Under the pieces are notes generated by a model. The model made no database searches. It had not been told where the DNA came from and saw only the letters and a list, made by a program, of their open reading frames with translations. A DNA stretch of 64,000 bases, taken from positions 1 through 64,000 of the forward strand of contig JBEKTY010000040.1 of NCBI GenBank assembly GCA_049515555.1, given 5' to 3'. The DNA comes from JBEKTY01 sp049515555. GTDB taxonomy: Bacteria > Planctomycetota > Planctomycetia > Pirellulales > Thermoguttaceae. How positions within the stretch are numbered: the stretch's first letter is position 1; every line of letters begins with the position of its first letter. Shown in pieces: positions 41,496 through 49,819 of this stretch. The position numbers and the translations under genes were made by a program.

Positions 41496-44031
41496 CATCA
41501 CCGATGCCTTCGACCTGGAGCGCCGCGCCCTCGACTATCTAGCGGGCGGGCTGTCTCTGGTCCCTTGTTCGCACACGACGAAGCAACCGGCCCCCGAGCT
41601 ATTACCGAGAGACGAGAGCGGAAAGCCCGTATGGGGCCCGTATCAAGTCGAGCCGCCGACACCGGAAGTTGTGCGGGGGTGGTTCTCTGAGGGTTGCCAG
41701 AGTGTTGCGGCGGTGGGCGGCAAAGTCTCTGGCGGGCTGGCCATGTTCGACTTTGACCAGGCCCGATTCTATGAGGAATGGCGGCAACAAGTCGGCAGTC
41801 TAGCCGACGGGTTGCCCGTGCAACGGACCGGGCGGGAGGGCGGCGGGTTTCAAGTTTGGTTGCGGTGCCCCGAGCCGGGTGGCAATTCAAAGCTGGCGTG
41901 GGTGCCAGACGAAACCGAAGACAGCGGCCGGCGAATCGCAATCGAAATCAAGGCGGAAGGCGGCTATGCCGTAGCACCCGGCAGCCTTCACCCCACCGGC
42001 CGACGATACCAGGCCATATCCGGCGACTTCGCCAACATCCCCACGGTGCCCCAAGCCTTAGCCGATGCACTCTTGGCCGCGGCCCGGAAGCTGGACGAAG
42101 CGCCCTTCACTCGGCAACAGATGGAGGCGAGAGAGAAGAGCGCGAAGACGAGCAACAGGCATCGGGCGGAATCGAACGGCGAGACGAGCATCATCGAAGC
42201 CTACAACGGCCGGGTGTCGATTGACGAAGCCTTGACGGCGTACGGGTACGCCAAACGCGGGGCTCGATATGTTCGGCCCGGCGGCAAGACGGCAAGCGTT
42301 ACGGTGAGTGATGGGCGGAGTTTTCACCATTCCGCTAATGATGCCCTATCGGATGGTTTCTGGCATCGGCCGTTTGACGTTTATTGCGCCCTGAAACATG
42401 GGAGCGATTGCAAGGCGGCCGTCAAGGCGGCGGCGGAAGTGTTGGGGCTGGACCAGCGGGGCACCGGACAGGCGGCGGGCGGCGAACACACAAATACCCG
42501 AAACAAGCGGCAAGAACGCAATTGTGTGTTGGTGCGCGCCTACAGCCCCTTTCCAATTGATACTCTCCCCGCCGTGGCTGGCGAGTTCACCACGGCGACG
42601 GCGGAGGCCGTGTGGACCGATCCCGCGGCCGTGGCCCTGCCGCTACTGGCCGCCCTTGGGGCCGCTATCGGCACCACCTGCCGCATCCGTATCAAACCCG
42701 ATTGGCGGGAATATGCCGTGCTCTGGACTGGAGTTGTCTGTGAGAGCGGCACCGGCAAGACGCCTGCCCAGCAGCACGTCTTGGGGCCCGTGGAGCTGGC
42801 AGAACAGTTGGCCGCGGCAGAGTATGCCGCCACGATGAAGGGCCACGATCGCGCCCTACTGGAATATGAGAAGGAACTGGCAGAATGGAAGCGGGCCAAG
42901 AAGAAGAGCGGCGATCCGCCCGAGCGGCCTGCGGAGCCGGTCTGGCGCCGCTACATCGTCAACGACATTACCATCGAATCACTCGCCGAAAAACTCTCCG
43001 AGAATCCTCGCGGTCTGCTATTGGCGCGTGACGAGTTGGCCGGCTGGCTTCTCAGTTTTGAGCGATACGCCAGCGGAAAATCCAGCGACCTGCCCAATTG
43101 GTTGTCCATGCACAATGCCGGTTCCGTACGGACGGACAGGAAAACGGGCACGAAGAAAACCATCTATGTCCCCCGCGCGTTTGTCTGCGTCACCGGGGGA
43201 ATCCAGCCGAAGGCCCTCCGCCGGGCGCTCGGGGTCGAGGGGTTTGACTGCGGGCTGGCCGCGAGGTTGCTGTTGGCGATGCCACCCCGCCGTCCGCGAC
43301 GATTTTCGGAGGCCACGATCCCCGAGCGTGTCAGACTTCGCGTCGCAGAAACCTTCCGCCAACTATGGCAGCTACGCCACCGTACAGACGAGCACGACCA
43401 ACCAGACGCCGTTGACGTTCCATTATCGGAGGAAGCGAAAGAACGCTTCGCCCAGTTCGTAAACGAGTGGGGTGAAGAGCAGTTTAGCACCACCAGCGGC
43501 GACCTGGCCGCGGTCTGGTCCAAGCTGGAGGCCACCTGCGCCCGGCTGGCGCTGATTTTCCACCTGGCCCGGTACGCCGGCGGAGAACCCGTCGATCTTG
43601 ATGCCGTGAACGCCGAAACGGTCGATGCCGCGGTCAAACTGACACGGTGGTTCGGCAACGAGGCCCGGCGGGTGTATGCCGTACTGGGCGAGAGTGAGGA
43701 TGAGCAGGCCCACCGGGAGTTGGTCGAGTTAATCGCCCGCCGCGGGGGGAATGTGACAGCTCGCGATCTCCAACAGGCCGCCCGGTCCCGATTCCCAACG
43801 GCAGATGACGCGGAGCGGGCACTGGCGAACCTTGCGGTGCATGGTCTTGGCGATTGGCGGGTCGAGGATCACGGGGGCGGCCCGGGCCGGCCCGCGGCCG
43901 TCTTCACCCTTCATACAAACACACAATTAGGGTTTTCCACGACAGAACTGCAATTGTGTGATTCTGTGAGCGGTAAAGAGGAGAGCGGAAACGGCGACGG
44001 GCAAACCCCAAGGGAGGGCCCTGGGAGATGA
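41488..44031 (+). CDS. Primase-polymerase fused to DUF3987 ATPase-like region
   Basis: 847 residues. Residues 15-200 are a prim-pol domain with the metal-binding DFD in AMFDFDQARFY, GGGFQVWLR and GGYAVAPGSLHPTG. Residues 350-650 match DUF3987, with a Walker A-like ESGTGKTPAQQ and ARDELAGWLLSFERY. Such proteins start replication of plasmids and integrative elements after excision. The C-terminal 150 residues include a helical region that may be a winged helix. GAAGGA lies about 8 bases upstream. Confidence 0.85.
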   Translation: MPDITDAFDLERRALDYLAGGLSLVPCSHTTKQPAPELLPRDESGKPVWGPYQVEPPTPEVVRGWFSEGCQSVAAVGGKVSGGLAMFDFDQARFYEEWRQQVGSLADGLPVQRTGREGGGFQVWLRCPEPGGNSKLAWVPDETEDSGRRIAIEIKAEGGYAVAPGSLHPTGRRYQAISGDFANIPTVPQALADALLAAARKLDEAPFTRQQMEAREKSAKTSNRHRAESNGETSIIEAYNGRVSIDEALTAYGYAKRGARYVRPGGKTASVTVSDGRSFHHSANDALSDGFWHRPFDVYCALKHGSDCKAAVKAAAEVLGLDQRGTGQAAGGEHTNTRNKRQERNCVLVRAYSPFPIDTLPAVAGEFTTATAEAVWTDPAAVALPLLAALGAAIGTTCRIRIKPDWREYAVLWTGVVCESGTGKTPAQQHVLGPVELAEQLAAAEYAATMKGHDRALLEYEKELAEWKRAKKKSGDPPERPAEPVWRRYIVNDITIESLAEKLSENPRGLLLARDELAGWLLSFERYASGKSSDLPNWLSMHNAGSVRTDRKTGTKKTIYVPRAFVCVTGGIQPKALRRALGVEGFDCGLAARLLLAMPPRRPRRFSEATIPERVRLRVAETFRQLWQLRHRTDEHDQPDAVDVPLSEEAKERFAQFVNEWGEEQFSTTSGDLAAVWSKLEATCARLALIFHLARYAGGEPVDLDAVNAETVDAAVKLTRWFGNEARRVYAVLGESEDEQAHRELVELIARRGGNVTARDLQQAARSRFPTADDAERALANLAVHGLGDWRVEDHGGGPGRPAAVFTLHTNTQLGFSTTELQLCDSVSGKEESGNGDGQTPREGPGR

Positions 44032-44201
44032 AGAAGGCCAAGCTCGTCCTAGCCCCGTGGCCGCCAGCCCACCTGTCCGTGCCCGACCTGGCAACGCTGG
44101 AGGCCCAGAACGAGCCCGGCGCCGGCCGGGCGGCCCACCGGTGGCCGCTAGAGGCAGCACACAAGCCAATAAGCAGGAGAACCAGGAAATGGATTGCGTG
44201 A
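44028..44201 (+). CDS. Small protein overlapping prim-pol and next gene
   Basis: 57 residues, starting with an ATG that overlaps the prim-pol stop (ATGA) and preceded by GGGAGGG. It overlaps the next gene by 13 bases in another frame. The sequence, MKKAKLVLAPWPPAHLSVPD, has a basic C-terminus. No family recognised; codon use is compatible with a gene, but its length leaves doubt. Confidence 0.45.
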   Translation: MKKAKLVLAPWPPAHLSVPDLATLEAQNEPGAGRAAHRWPLEAAHKPISRRTRKWIA

Positions 44202-44629
44202 ACCTCAGAGAACGATTCGGCCGGCGATACCGCGTCGAGTACGAGGAAAGCTACTTCGCCCAGTATGGCCTGAACGCCCGGGTTGACGATCCGTGGTTGC
44301 AGATCATCCCCTGCCAGTACGGCCATATCTACCCATGGGGGGTTGATAGGCTGGCAGCCTCGACGGATCGGCGGGGAGGGGTGGCCCGCCGGATAGCCGC
44401 TCTCGCCTTCATTGAAGTTTGGCAAGATGGGGATGATGGAATAACGGCACTTTTCCCTCTGGATAAGTTCGATGAGGTGGCCGCCTTGATGAAACCTAGG
44501 CGGCGGCGGCAAATGACGGAGGAACAGCGGCGAGCCGCAGTCGAGCGGCTAGCCAAGTATGCCTTTACGCACGCACGTCAGCGACGCCGCGGAGGGCCAC
44601 AAGCCCTTGAGACGGCCGAGACGGTCTAA
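44189..44629 (+). CDS. Hypothetical protein next to integrase
   Basis: 146 residues from an ATG with AGGAG 9 bases upstream. The core contains RFGRRYRVEYEESYFAQYG, then DPWLQIIPCQYGHIYPWG and a C-terminal basic helix, MKPRRRRQMTEEQRRAA. I recall very similar sequences near integrases of planctomycete islands, but no function is known. The Cys and His around PCQYGHIYPWG might bind metal. Confidence 0.7.
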   Translation: MDCVNLRERFGRRYRVEYEESYFAQYGLNARVDDPWLQIIPCQYGHIYPWGVDRLAASTDRRGGVARRIAALAFIEVWQDGDDGITALFPLDKFDEVAALMKPRRRRQMTEEQRRAAVERLAKYAFTHARQRRRGGPQALETAETV

Positions 44630-44697
44630 ACCCTCAGCCTGGGGCCGCCGGACGCAATAGGCGTACAGATACGCAACGGTTTTTCACCAGAAAGGCA

Positions 44698-44725
44698 GAC
44701 CAGACCATGCGGACCAGACCATGCG
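44698..44725. repeat. 14-bp perfect tandem duplication upstream of integrase promoter
   Basis: gaccagaccatgcg occurs at 44698-44711 and 44712-44725, ending three bases before the -35 hexamer. It is positioned as an operator or activator site for the integrase. Confidence 0.75.
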
Positions 44726-44728
44726 GAG

Positions 44729-44757
44729 TTGACAAATAGGCCCCCGCGTTCGATAAT
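44729..44757 (+). promoter_or_regulatory. Sigma70-type promoter for integrase
   Basis: TTGACA, a 17-base spacer, then GATAAT. Transcription would start near 44764, giving a leader of about 210 bases that begins with the hairpin at 44764-44788. Confidence 0.7.
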
Positions 44758-44763
44758 ACGCCC

Positions 44764-44788
44764 GGCGGTCAATTCATCGGTGACCGCC
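44764..44788 (+). promoter_or_regulatory. Inverted repeat at the integrase transcription start
   Basis: GGCGGTCA (44764-44771) and TGACCGCC (44781-44788) are perfect inverted copies around a 9-base loop. The location suggests an operator or a 5' hairpin. Confidence 0.55.
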
Positions 44789-44972
44789 AAGGGCTAGTAA
44801 CCCTACAAGAGAATCTGAAGATGGTTTCCGACAAACAGGCCCCGGGCCGTGGTATCCGTGCGCGTAACCAAGCGACGATCCGCATAGGCGGGGAGCAAGG
44901 CCGCGCGGCAGTCTCTTGCTGCTTACTACCGGGTATCACGGCCCGCGGTCTTTCTTGGAAAGTCTCTCGACT

Positions 44973-46256
44973 ATGAGCGGCGAAATCAAGGTTTCCGTGT
45001 TCAAGTACCCCGACCGGCGAAATCTGGTCTTGGGATACGATGATCCGCTGACCGGCAAGCGGGTTACAAAGTCTGCCAAGACGAGCGACCCGACCGCAGC
45101 CGAGCGTGCCGCGGCCGTTTGGCAGGACGAGCTGACCAGCGGGCGCTATGTCGCCCCATTGAAAATGACCTGGCAGGACTTCCGGCAGCGGTACGAAAAG
45201 GAGAAGCTGCAAAGCCTAGCCCCGGGTAGCCTCCTTGCCGCAAGAATCACTCTCGACTACATCGAAGAGATAGTGAACCCCGACCGGCTGGCCAAGATCA
45301 CGGCCGACGTGGTAAGCCGGTTTCAATCCAAGCTACGGGACCGTGGCATCAAGGAGACCACTACCGCCCACCACATGCGAAACGTGAAGGCGGCGTTGCG
45401 CTGGGCGGTTTCTATGGGGCTGCTGGCCAAGTGCCCCAACATCGAAATGCCCAAGGTGCCCAGGGGGCAATCCCTGATGAAAGGGCGGCCGATCACCGGC
45501 GAGGAGTTCGACCGGATGATAACCGCGGCGTCCGAGGTTCGGCCCCACGACGCCGTAACCTGGACGCGATTCCTAACCGGCCTGTGGCTGAGTGGGTTGC
45601 GGCTGGAAGAGGCTTGCAGCCTATCTTGGGACGAAGACGCCCCTTTCTCCGTGGACCTGTCCGGGCGCAGGCCCGTCTTCCGAATCCTGGCAGCGGCCCA
45701 GAAGGCTCGGCGAGACGAATTGCTGCCGATGACCCCCGACTTTGCCGAGTGGCTGTTGAACGGCACCCTTGAGGCTGAGCGGCACGGGAAGGTTTTCAAG
45801 ATCACCACTACCCGCGGTGCCCAGCCCTTCCACTACCGCCACGTGGGGTGCGTTGTCTCTGCTATCGGCAAGAAGGCCGGCGTGGTGGTGGCTACGGTCG
45901 AGAAACGCCGGAAGGACAAGGAAACCGGCAAGCTCGTTTCCGTCACCGTGAAGAAGTTCGCATCGGCCCACGACCTGCGCCGGGCCTTCGGGACCAGGTG
46001 GAGCAAGAAGGTCATGCCCCCGGCGCTGCAACGGCTGATGCGGCATTCCGATCTGTCAACGACGATGAAATACTACGTTTCGGTAACGGCCGCCGAACTG
46101 GCGGACGAGTTGTGGGCCAAGTACGCCCCCGAGGGCGAAAAGCTCAGCCAAGGTAACAAACAGGGTAACAGGGGCCCGAAAGGGCAGAAAACCGGGAGCC
46201 GGAAGAATGACGCTAAGTCCTTGCAATCAAAAGCAAATGCGGACGCCGGGACTTGA
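44973..46256 (+). CDS. Tyrosine recombinase (integrase)
   Basis: 427 residues from MSGEIKV; only a weak GGAAAG lies upstream. Catalytic residues are visible: Arg210 in LSGLRLEEA, HDLRR (His333, Arg336), His358 in RLMRHSDLSTT and Tyr367/368. Residues 55-150 form a SAM-like core-binding domain (TWQDFRQRYEKEKL). The last about seven codons (ADAGT and neighbours) are encoded by the 3' end of the tRNA-Leu gene, so integration restores the tRNA and completes the integrase stop at the same time. Confidence 0.9.
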   Translation: MSGEIKVSVFKYPDRRNLVLGYDDPLTGKRVTKSAKTSDPTAAERAAAVWQDELTSGRYVAPLKMTWQDFRQRYEKEKLQSLAPGSLLAARITLDYIEEIVNPDRLAKITADVVSRFQSKLRDRGIKETTTAHHMRNVKAALRWAVSMGLLAKCPNIEMPKVPRGQSLMKGRPITGEEFDRMITAASEVRPHDAVTWTRFLTGLWLSGLRLEEACSLSWDEDAPFSVDLSGRRPVFRILAAAQKARRDELLPMTPDFAEWLLNGTLEAERHGKVFKITTTRGAQPFHYRHVGCVVSAIGKKAGVVVATVEKRRKDKETGKLVSVTVKKFASAHDLRRAFGTRWSKKVMPPALQRLMRHSDLSTTMKYYVSVTAAELADELWAKYAPEGEKLSQGNKQGNRGPKGQKTGSRKNDAKSLQSKANADAGT

Positions 46257-46319
46257 ACCCGGATGCCTCTCGGCACAAGATCCTAAGTCTTGCGTGTCTG
46301 CCAATTCCACCACGTCCGC
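46238..46319 (-). tRNA. trnL: tRNA-Leu(UAG), integration site
   Basis: 82 bases. The acceptor stem GCGGACG pairs with CGTCCGC, the discriminator is A and there is no encoded CCA. The anticodon stem CAAGA/TCTTG encloses CTTAGGA, giving anticodon UAG (Leu, CUA). A short variable arm and a TTCAAGTCC T-loop fit class II tRNA-Leu. The 3' part overlaps the integrase gene on the opposite strand and is the likely attachment core. Confidence 0.93.
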
Positions 46320-46506
46320 GTAGGGTAAGTAGGGCGGGTCGAGCGGAGAAAAGCCCCACCATTTCCGGCGGACGACAGACGGGAGTGCTTTCGTCCGCCG
46401 CCCGCCCTCCACCGTCCGTCGCGGCTCCGGTGGGACCGCGCCGGGCTTGTCCCACGCTACAACTTTCCGTCCGTCGCCCGTCCTCCGTCGTTGTTCCCGG
46501 AGTGCT

Positions 46507-46650
46507 TCCGTCCGTCGTCCGTCACCCGTCGTCCGTCGTGGTCTCCGCCCGTCGTCCGTCACCCGTCGTCCGTCGTGGTCTCCGTCCGTCGTCCGTCACC
46601 CGTCGTCCGTCGTGGTCTCCGCCCGTCGTCCGTCACCCGTCGTCCGTCGT
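46507..46650. repeat. 37-bp tandem minisatellite, about four copies
   Basis: The motif cgtcacccgtcgtccgtcgt recurs at 46520, 46557, 46594 and 46631, a period of 37 bases with very few changes. It runs into the stop codon of the next gene and is preceded by degenerate copies. No unique spacers exist, so it is not CRISPR. Confidence 0.85.
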
Positions 46651-46997
46651 TATTCCTTCTTCTTCTCGGCGGCGCAGGGGAAGCTGCTGGCCGGGCAGTA
46701 GGAGCAGTCGCCGCTGCCGCTGCCTTCCAGATTCCGCACTACCCGTAGCGGCTGGTCCGCGGCGGCGGTTTCGGGGGCCGCGCCGCCCGCTTCGGCCACG
46801 ACGTACCAGGCGCTGCCCGGGCGGTCCATGTTCTGACGGTTCAGGCTGCGGACCGTGGCCAGGGCCTCGTTAAGGTCCGTACGCGGCGTGGGGGGCCCTG
46901 CTTGCGGCGCCCGGGCCAGGCAGTTCGGCACGTCCAACGGCCCACGGGGTTCCCAGCCCTCGGGCCACCAAACCGTTGCAACCTCGTACTGCGTCAT
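46650..46997 (-). CDS. Hypothetical protein with C-terminal cysteines
   Basis: 115 residues from MTQYEVATVWWPEGWEPRG; the upstream in-frame extension is repeat sequence and was excluded. The C-terminus has GDCSYCPASSFPC, three cysteines that could bind a metal, followed by EKKKE. The centre contains ATVRSLNRQNMD, suggesting one helix. Only a distant AGGGG lies upstream of the ATG. No family is recognised. It is the first chromosomal gene after the tRNA. Confidence 0.55.
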   Translation of the reverse strand: MTQYEVATVWWPEGWEPRGPLDVPNCLARAPQAGPPTPRTDLNEALATVRSLNRQNMDRPGSAWYVVAEAGGAAPETAAADQPLRVVRNLEGSGSGDCSYCPASSFPCAAEKKKE

Positions 46998-47051
46998 TGC
47001 CAGTAGCCCCTGTGTAACCGTTGACCGGCCGCGCCACAGTAGCACGCCACA

Positions 47052-47126
47052 GTAGCACGCCACACGCCGTGTGCCGTCCGCCACACCTTTTTCCGCTTCA
47101 GACGGCACACGGCGTGTGCCTGCTAC
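47052..47126. repeat. Inverted pair of GTAG-type REP sequences
   Basis: A GTAG-headed palindrome (core CACACGCCGTGTG) occurs at 47052-47078 and, inverted, at 47101-47126, with 22 bases between. A third copy lies at 49621-49646. The GTAG head plus imperfect palindrome is the signature of REPs served by RAYT transposases. Confidence 0.75.
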
Positions 47127-47220
47127 ACTTGTCAGGCGATCGCCACCGGCCGGGTGATATAACTTGCCTACTGCAATGTAACACCGGCTGCCGGCGCCGG
47201 CAAGAGCTGCCGCCAGCGGA

Positions 47221-47667
47221 TCATTCGTCCCGCGCGAAATGCGGCATCGCTTGGGGAATCTCCAGCGCCAGCTCGACCAGGCCGGCATACTGGCCGTTGC
47301 GGTACCAGGGCGCCTGGTAGATCAGCTTGCGAACGCCGCCCTTCTCGATCGTATACACGTTGGCCGTTTGGCGGCTTGCGATCGGCCGAGGAGTAACTTT
47401 ATCGGTCGGGAGGGGGACAGTCCCATTTTCGTCGGACGAAAATTGGGACAGTCCCCGGGTTGTTTCTCGGCCGATGCGGAGCAAATCCAGAAACTTGGAC
47501 CGCGAGGGCTCGGGATGGCAATCCGCCAGATCGCTGCCGATCAGTTTCCGGCCGCCTTGGCCGGCGAAGGCCCGCTCCGCGCTGTCATTCATTTCCACGA
47601 GGATTCCGCGGGCGTCGCAGACGGTGATAGCCCCGGGGAACTCTCGGGTCCAAGGATGATCGTCCAT
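47221..47667 (-). CDS. PAS-domain protein with in-frame REP insertion
   Basis: 148 residues with GGAG about 9 bases upstream. FPGAITVCDARGILVEMNDSA and LIGSDLADCHPE form the N-terminal half of a PAS sensor domain, and ANVYTIEKGGVRKLIYQAPW then YAGLVELALEIP the C-terminal beta strands. Between them, about residues 70-90 (SQFSSDENGTVPLPTDK) are encoded by a palindromic repeat rather than PAS sequence. No effector domain is attached. Such stand-alone PAS proteins are probably cytoplasmic sensors. Confidence 0.75.
   Translation of the reverse strand: MDDHPWTREFPGAITVCDARGILVEMNDSAERAFAGQGGRKLIGSDLADCHPEPSRSKFLDLLRIGRETTRGLSQFSSDENGTVPLPTDKVTPRPIASRQTANVYTIEKGGVRKLIYQAPWYRNGQYAGLVELALEIPQAMPHFARDE
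47413..47456. repeat. Palindromic REP-like element inside the PAS gene
   Basis: ggggacagtccca with ttttcgtc on the left pairs with gacgaaaattgggacagtcccc on the right, one base apart in length. The 18-base right arm core (aaaattgggacagtcccc) recurs at 59017-59034. The insert keeps the PAS frame open. Confidence 0.8.
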
Positions 47668-47848
47668 GTCTTATGCTCCGCACGGTTTGCAACGATCCGA
47701 ACCGTAACAATAGGGGATGCGTCGTATCATTCCTGGCCGCGCACAGTATACATCTTTTTTGACTTTTCTGTCGGGGCGGGCGAGAATAGAGGTTGACTCC
47801 CGCCGGGTGGCGGGGGCGATTCTTCTCGTGGCTTTTCAAACAAGTACC

Positions 47849-49612
47849 ATGCGTGCAAGGCAGGCCGCCCTCTTCTGGCTGGTGGTCTTGGGTGGCGCTG
47901 CGCTGCCCGCGGCGTGTCCGCCGGCGGCGGCGCGGGCCGACGGCGGCGCCACCTATGTGCTCGACCCCAAGGCAGTGCTCCAGGGTTCCAGCTATCTGGA
48001 GACCGACCTTCCGGCGGACTGGACGGGCATGGTCGTCAATTCCTTCGTGGGCGCAAACCGCTTCTACGCCAGCGGCATCACCGGCCAGGAGACCACGACC
48101 GCCAATATCGAAGCGGGACTGATTTGGGGCGGGGCCACCGGCCACCAGACCCTCACACAGGTGACGAATTATTACGCCGATACGACCGACGGCGCCTTGG
48201 GCGCGATCGACCGCCACGCCACCTGGGTGGGGATGATCATCGGCGGCCAAAATGTGCCCGGCAACCCGAAGGACTGGCAGACCGGCATCGCTCCCGGCAC
48301 CAATTTGTGCTCCGGGGCCATCGCCACCGCCTGGAGCGGAACGGCCTACGGCAGTGGATTCACTTCTTCGGCCGACCCTACCTTCAGCATCACCACGGCC
48401 ACCATGCTCAACGCTTATAACCACTATTTCGGCACGGCCGACGTAATCAACAGCAGTTGGGGCTTTACCGACCCGTCCGGCACCAATGCCTGGACGGTGG
48501 CCTTGGACGGGCTGGCTGCGGCCAATCCCGGCACGACCTTCGTCGCGGCCGTCGGCAACAACGGCAGTGGTACCAACCGGGTCGGGGCGCCGGCCTCGGG
48601 GTACAACTCCATCAGCGTCGGCGGGCTGGGCAATGCCAATAACTACGACACGATCTCCTCGACCAGCAGCGGGGGGCCGCAGGACTACAAGGACACCACG
48701 CAGACCGTTCATAACGTCCGGGCGGCGGTAGACCTGGTGGCGCCGGGCCAGGACCTCCTAACCGCCTATTACGGCGGCCAAACGGGCGGCAACGGCACCA
48801 CGCTGTCCGGCTCGGCGGCCGGTCCCTCCGGCAACAACTACTACCAGCCCGTGGCGGGCACGAGCTTCGCCGCCCCCATCGTGGCCGGCGGCGCCGCCCT
48901 GCTGGATAGCGCCAGCCATGTCAACGCCCTGCCGTCGCAATCGCGCGATGCCCGCGTCGTCCGCGCCGTGCTGATGAACTCGGCCGATAAGATCGCCGGC
49001 TGGGACAATGGCCAGCAGTCGGTCTCAGGGGTCATCACCACCACCCAGTCGCTCGACTGGAACCTGGGCGCCGGACGCCTCAACTTGAGCCGGGCCTATG
49101 ACCAGTACCTTTCGGGCACGACGGGCGTGCCGGGACAGGCGGGGGGTACAATCGCGCCGGTGGGCTGGGATCTTGGTCTGCTCGGCGGTGTCGGGGCCTA
49201 CAACGATTACGTCTTCAATTCCGCACTGGCCGGCGGCAGCACGCTCGACGTTACCCTGGATTGGTTCCGCGACCGGGCACTCAACATGTCGACGCTGACG
49301 GCCTCGGACAGCGGGTTCGCGAATCTGGACCTCCAGGTCTGGGACGCCACCTTCTCGCACCTCATCGCCACTTCAGACAGCCTCTATAACGACGCCGAGG
49401 AGTTGCACTTCCAACTGCCCGACGACGGCCAGTACGGTCTGCGGGTGACGTACACCAGCCAGGTCTTCGGCACGCCGGTGGCCGAAGACTACGGTCTGGC
49501 GTGGTCCGCCACGGCAGTGCCCGAGCCGGGGACGCTGGCACTGCTGAGCTTGGCGGTTCTGGGCCTGCTGGTGCGTTGGGCCTGCCGCCGCGCGCCGCGA
49601 TGGCCGTTGTGA
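47849..49612 (+). CDS. PEP-CTERM subtilase-like protein
   Basis: 587 residues. An N-terminal signal peptide (about 1-29, ending near AAARA) and a C-terminal VPEPGTLALLSLAVLGLLVRWACRR anchor mark it as a PEP-CTERM exported surface protein. The S8 peptidase region has the His in DRHATWVG, the oxyanion Asn in INSSWGF and the Ser in GTSFAAPIVAG. The usual catalytic Asp is replaced by Glu in ANIEAGLIWGG. The start is at MRARQAALFW because the upstream extension is not protein-like; there is no clear ribosome-binding site. Confidence 0.8.
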   Translation: MRARQAALFWLVVLGGAALPAACPPAAARADGGATYVLDPKAVLQGSSYLETDLPADWTGMVVNSFVGANRFYASGITGQETTTANIEAGLIWGGATGHQTLTQVTNYYADTTDGALGAIDRHATWVGMIIGGQNVPGNPKDWQTGIAPGTNLCSGAIATAWSGTAYGSGFTSSADPTFSITTATMLNAYNHYFGTADVINSSWGFTDPSGTNAWTVALDGLAAANPGTTFVAAVGNNGSGTNRVGAPASGYNSISVGGLGNANNYDTISSTSSGGPQDYKDTTQTVHNVRAAVDLVAPGQDLLTAYYGGQTGGNGTTLSGSAAGPSGNNYYQPVAGTSFAAPIVAGGAALLDSASHVNALPSQSRDARVVRAVLMNSADKIAGWDNGQQSVSGVITTTQSLDWNLGAGRLNLSRAYDQYLSGTTGVPGQAGGTIAPVGWDLGLLGGVGAYNDYVFNSALAGGSTLDVTLDWFRDRALNMSTLTASDSGFANLDLQVWDATFSHLIATSDSLYNDAEELHFQLPDDGQYGLRVTYTSQVFGTPVAEDYGLAWSATAVPEPGTLALLSLAVLGLLVRWACRRAPRWPL

Positions 49613-49620
49613 ACCCCAAT

Positions 49621-49646
49621 GTAGCAGGCACACGCCGTGTGCCGTC
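49621..49646 (+). repeat. Third GTAG-type REP copy
   Basis: Identical to the 47101-47126 copy (opposite orientation), just after the PEP-CTERM gene stop. Confidence 0.75.
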
Positions 49647-49819
49647 CCCGGGTTCGGCGCGGGTCTCCCGACCCCGCCGTCGCCCGACCGGAGGTCTCCG
49701 GGGTTCGGGAGACCTACAAATCGGCCGTGTGGCTCGGTCGGAGACCGGCCACAACGCGGAAGAACTCACAAGCCCAGCGTGTCCGGCTACACTTTGTTCA
49801 AGCTACCCTTTGAGTCCCC

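Larger units (their letters stand above)
1..46261. mobile_element. Integrative element, left end outside window
   Basis: The right boundary is well supported: a tyrosine recombinase (44973-46256) faces and runs into the 3' end of a tRNA-Leu gene, the usual target of such enzymes. Inside are prim-pol, excisionase-like HTH genes, a defence locus and many small unknown genes, all typical cargo. I found no second copy of the tRNA 3' end in the window, so the other att site should lie to the left of position 1. No phage structural or conjugation genes are visible. It could therefore be a mobilisable island or satellite-like element, or its transfer genes may lie to the left. Confidence 0.75.

Noticed and set aside
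1..46256. Prophage
   Set aside because: No capsid, terminase, portal, tail or lysis gene is present; prim-pol and integrase alone do not make a phage.
46507..46650. CRISPR array
   Set aside because: The repeats are contiguous at a 37-base period without unique spacers, and no cas genes are nearby.
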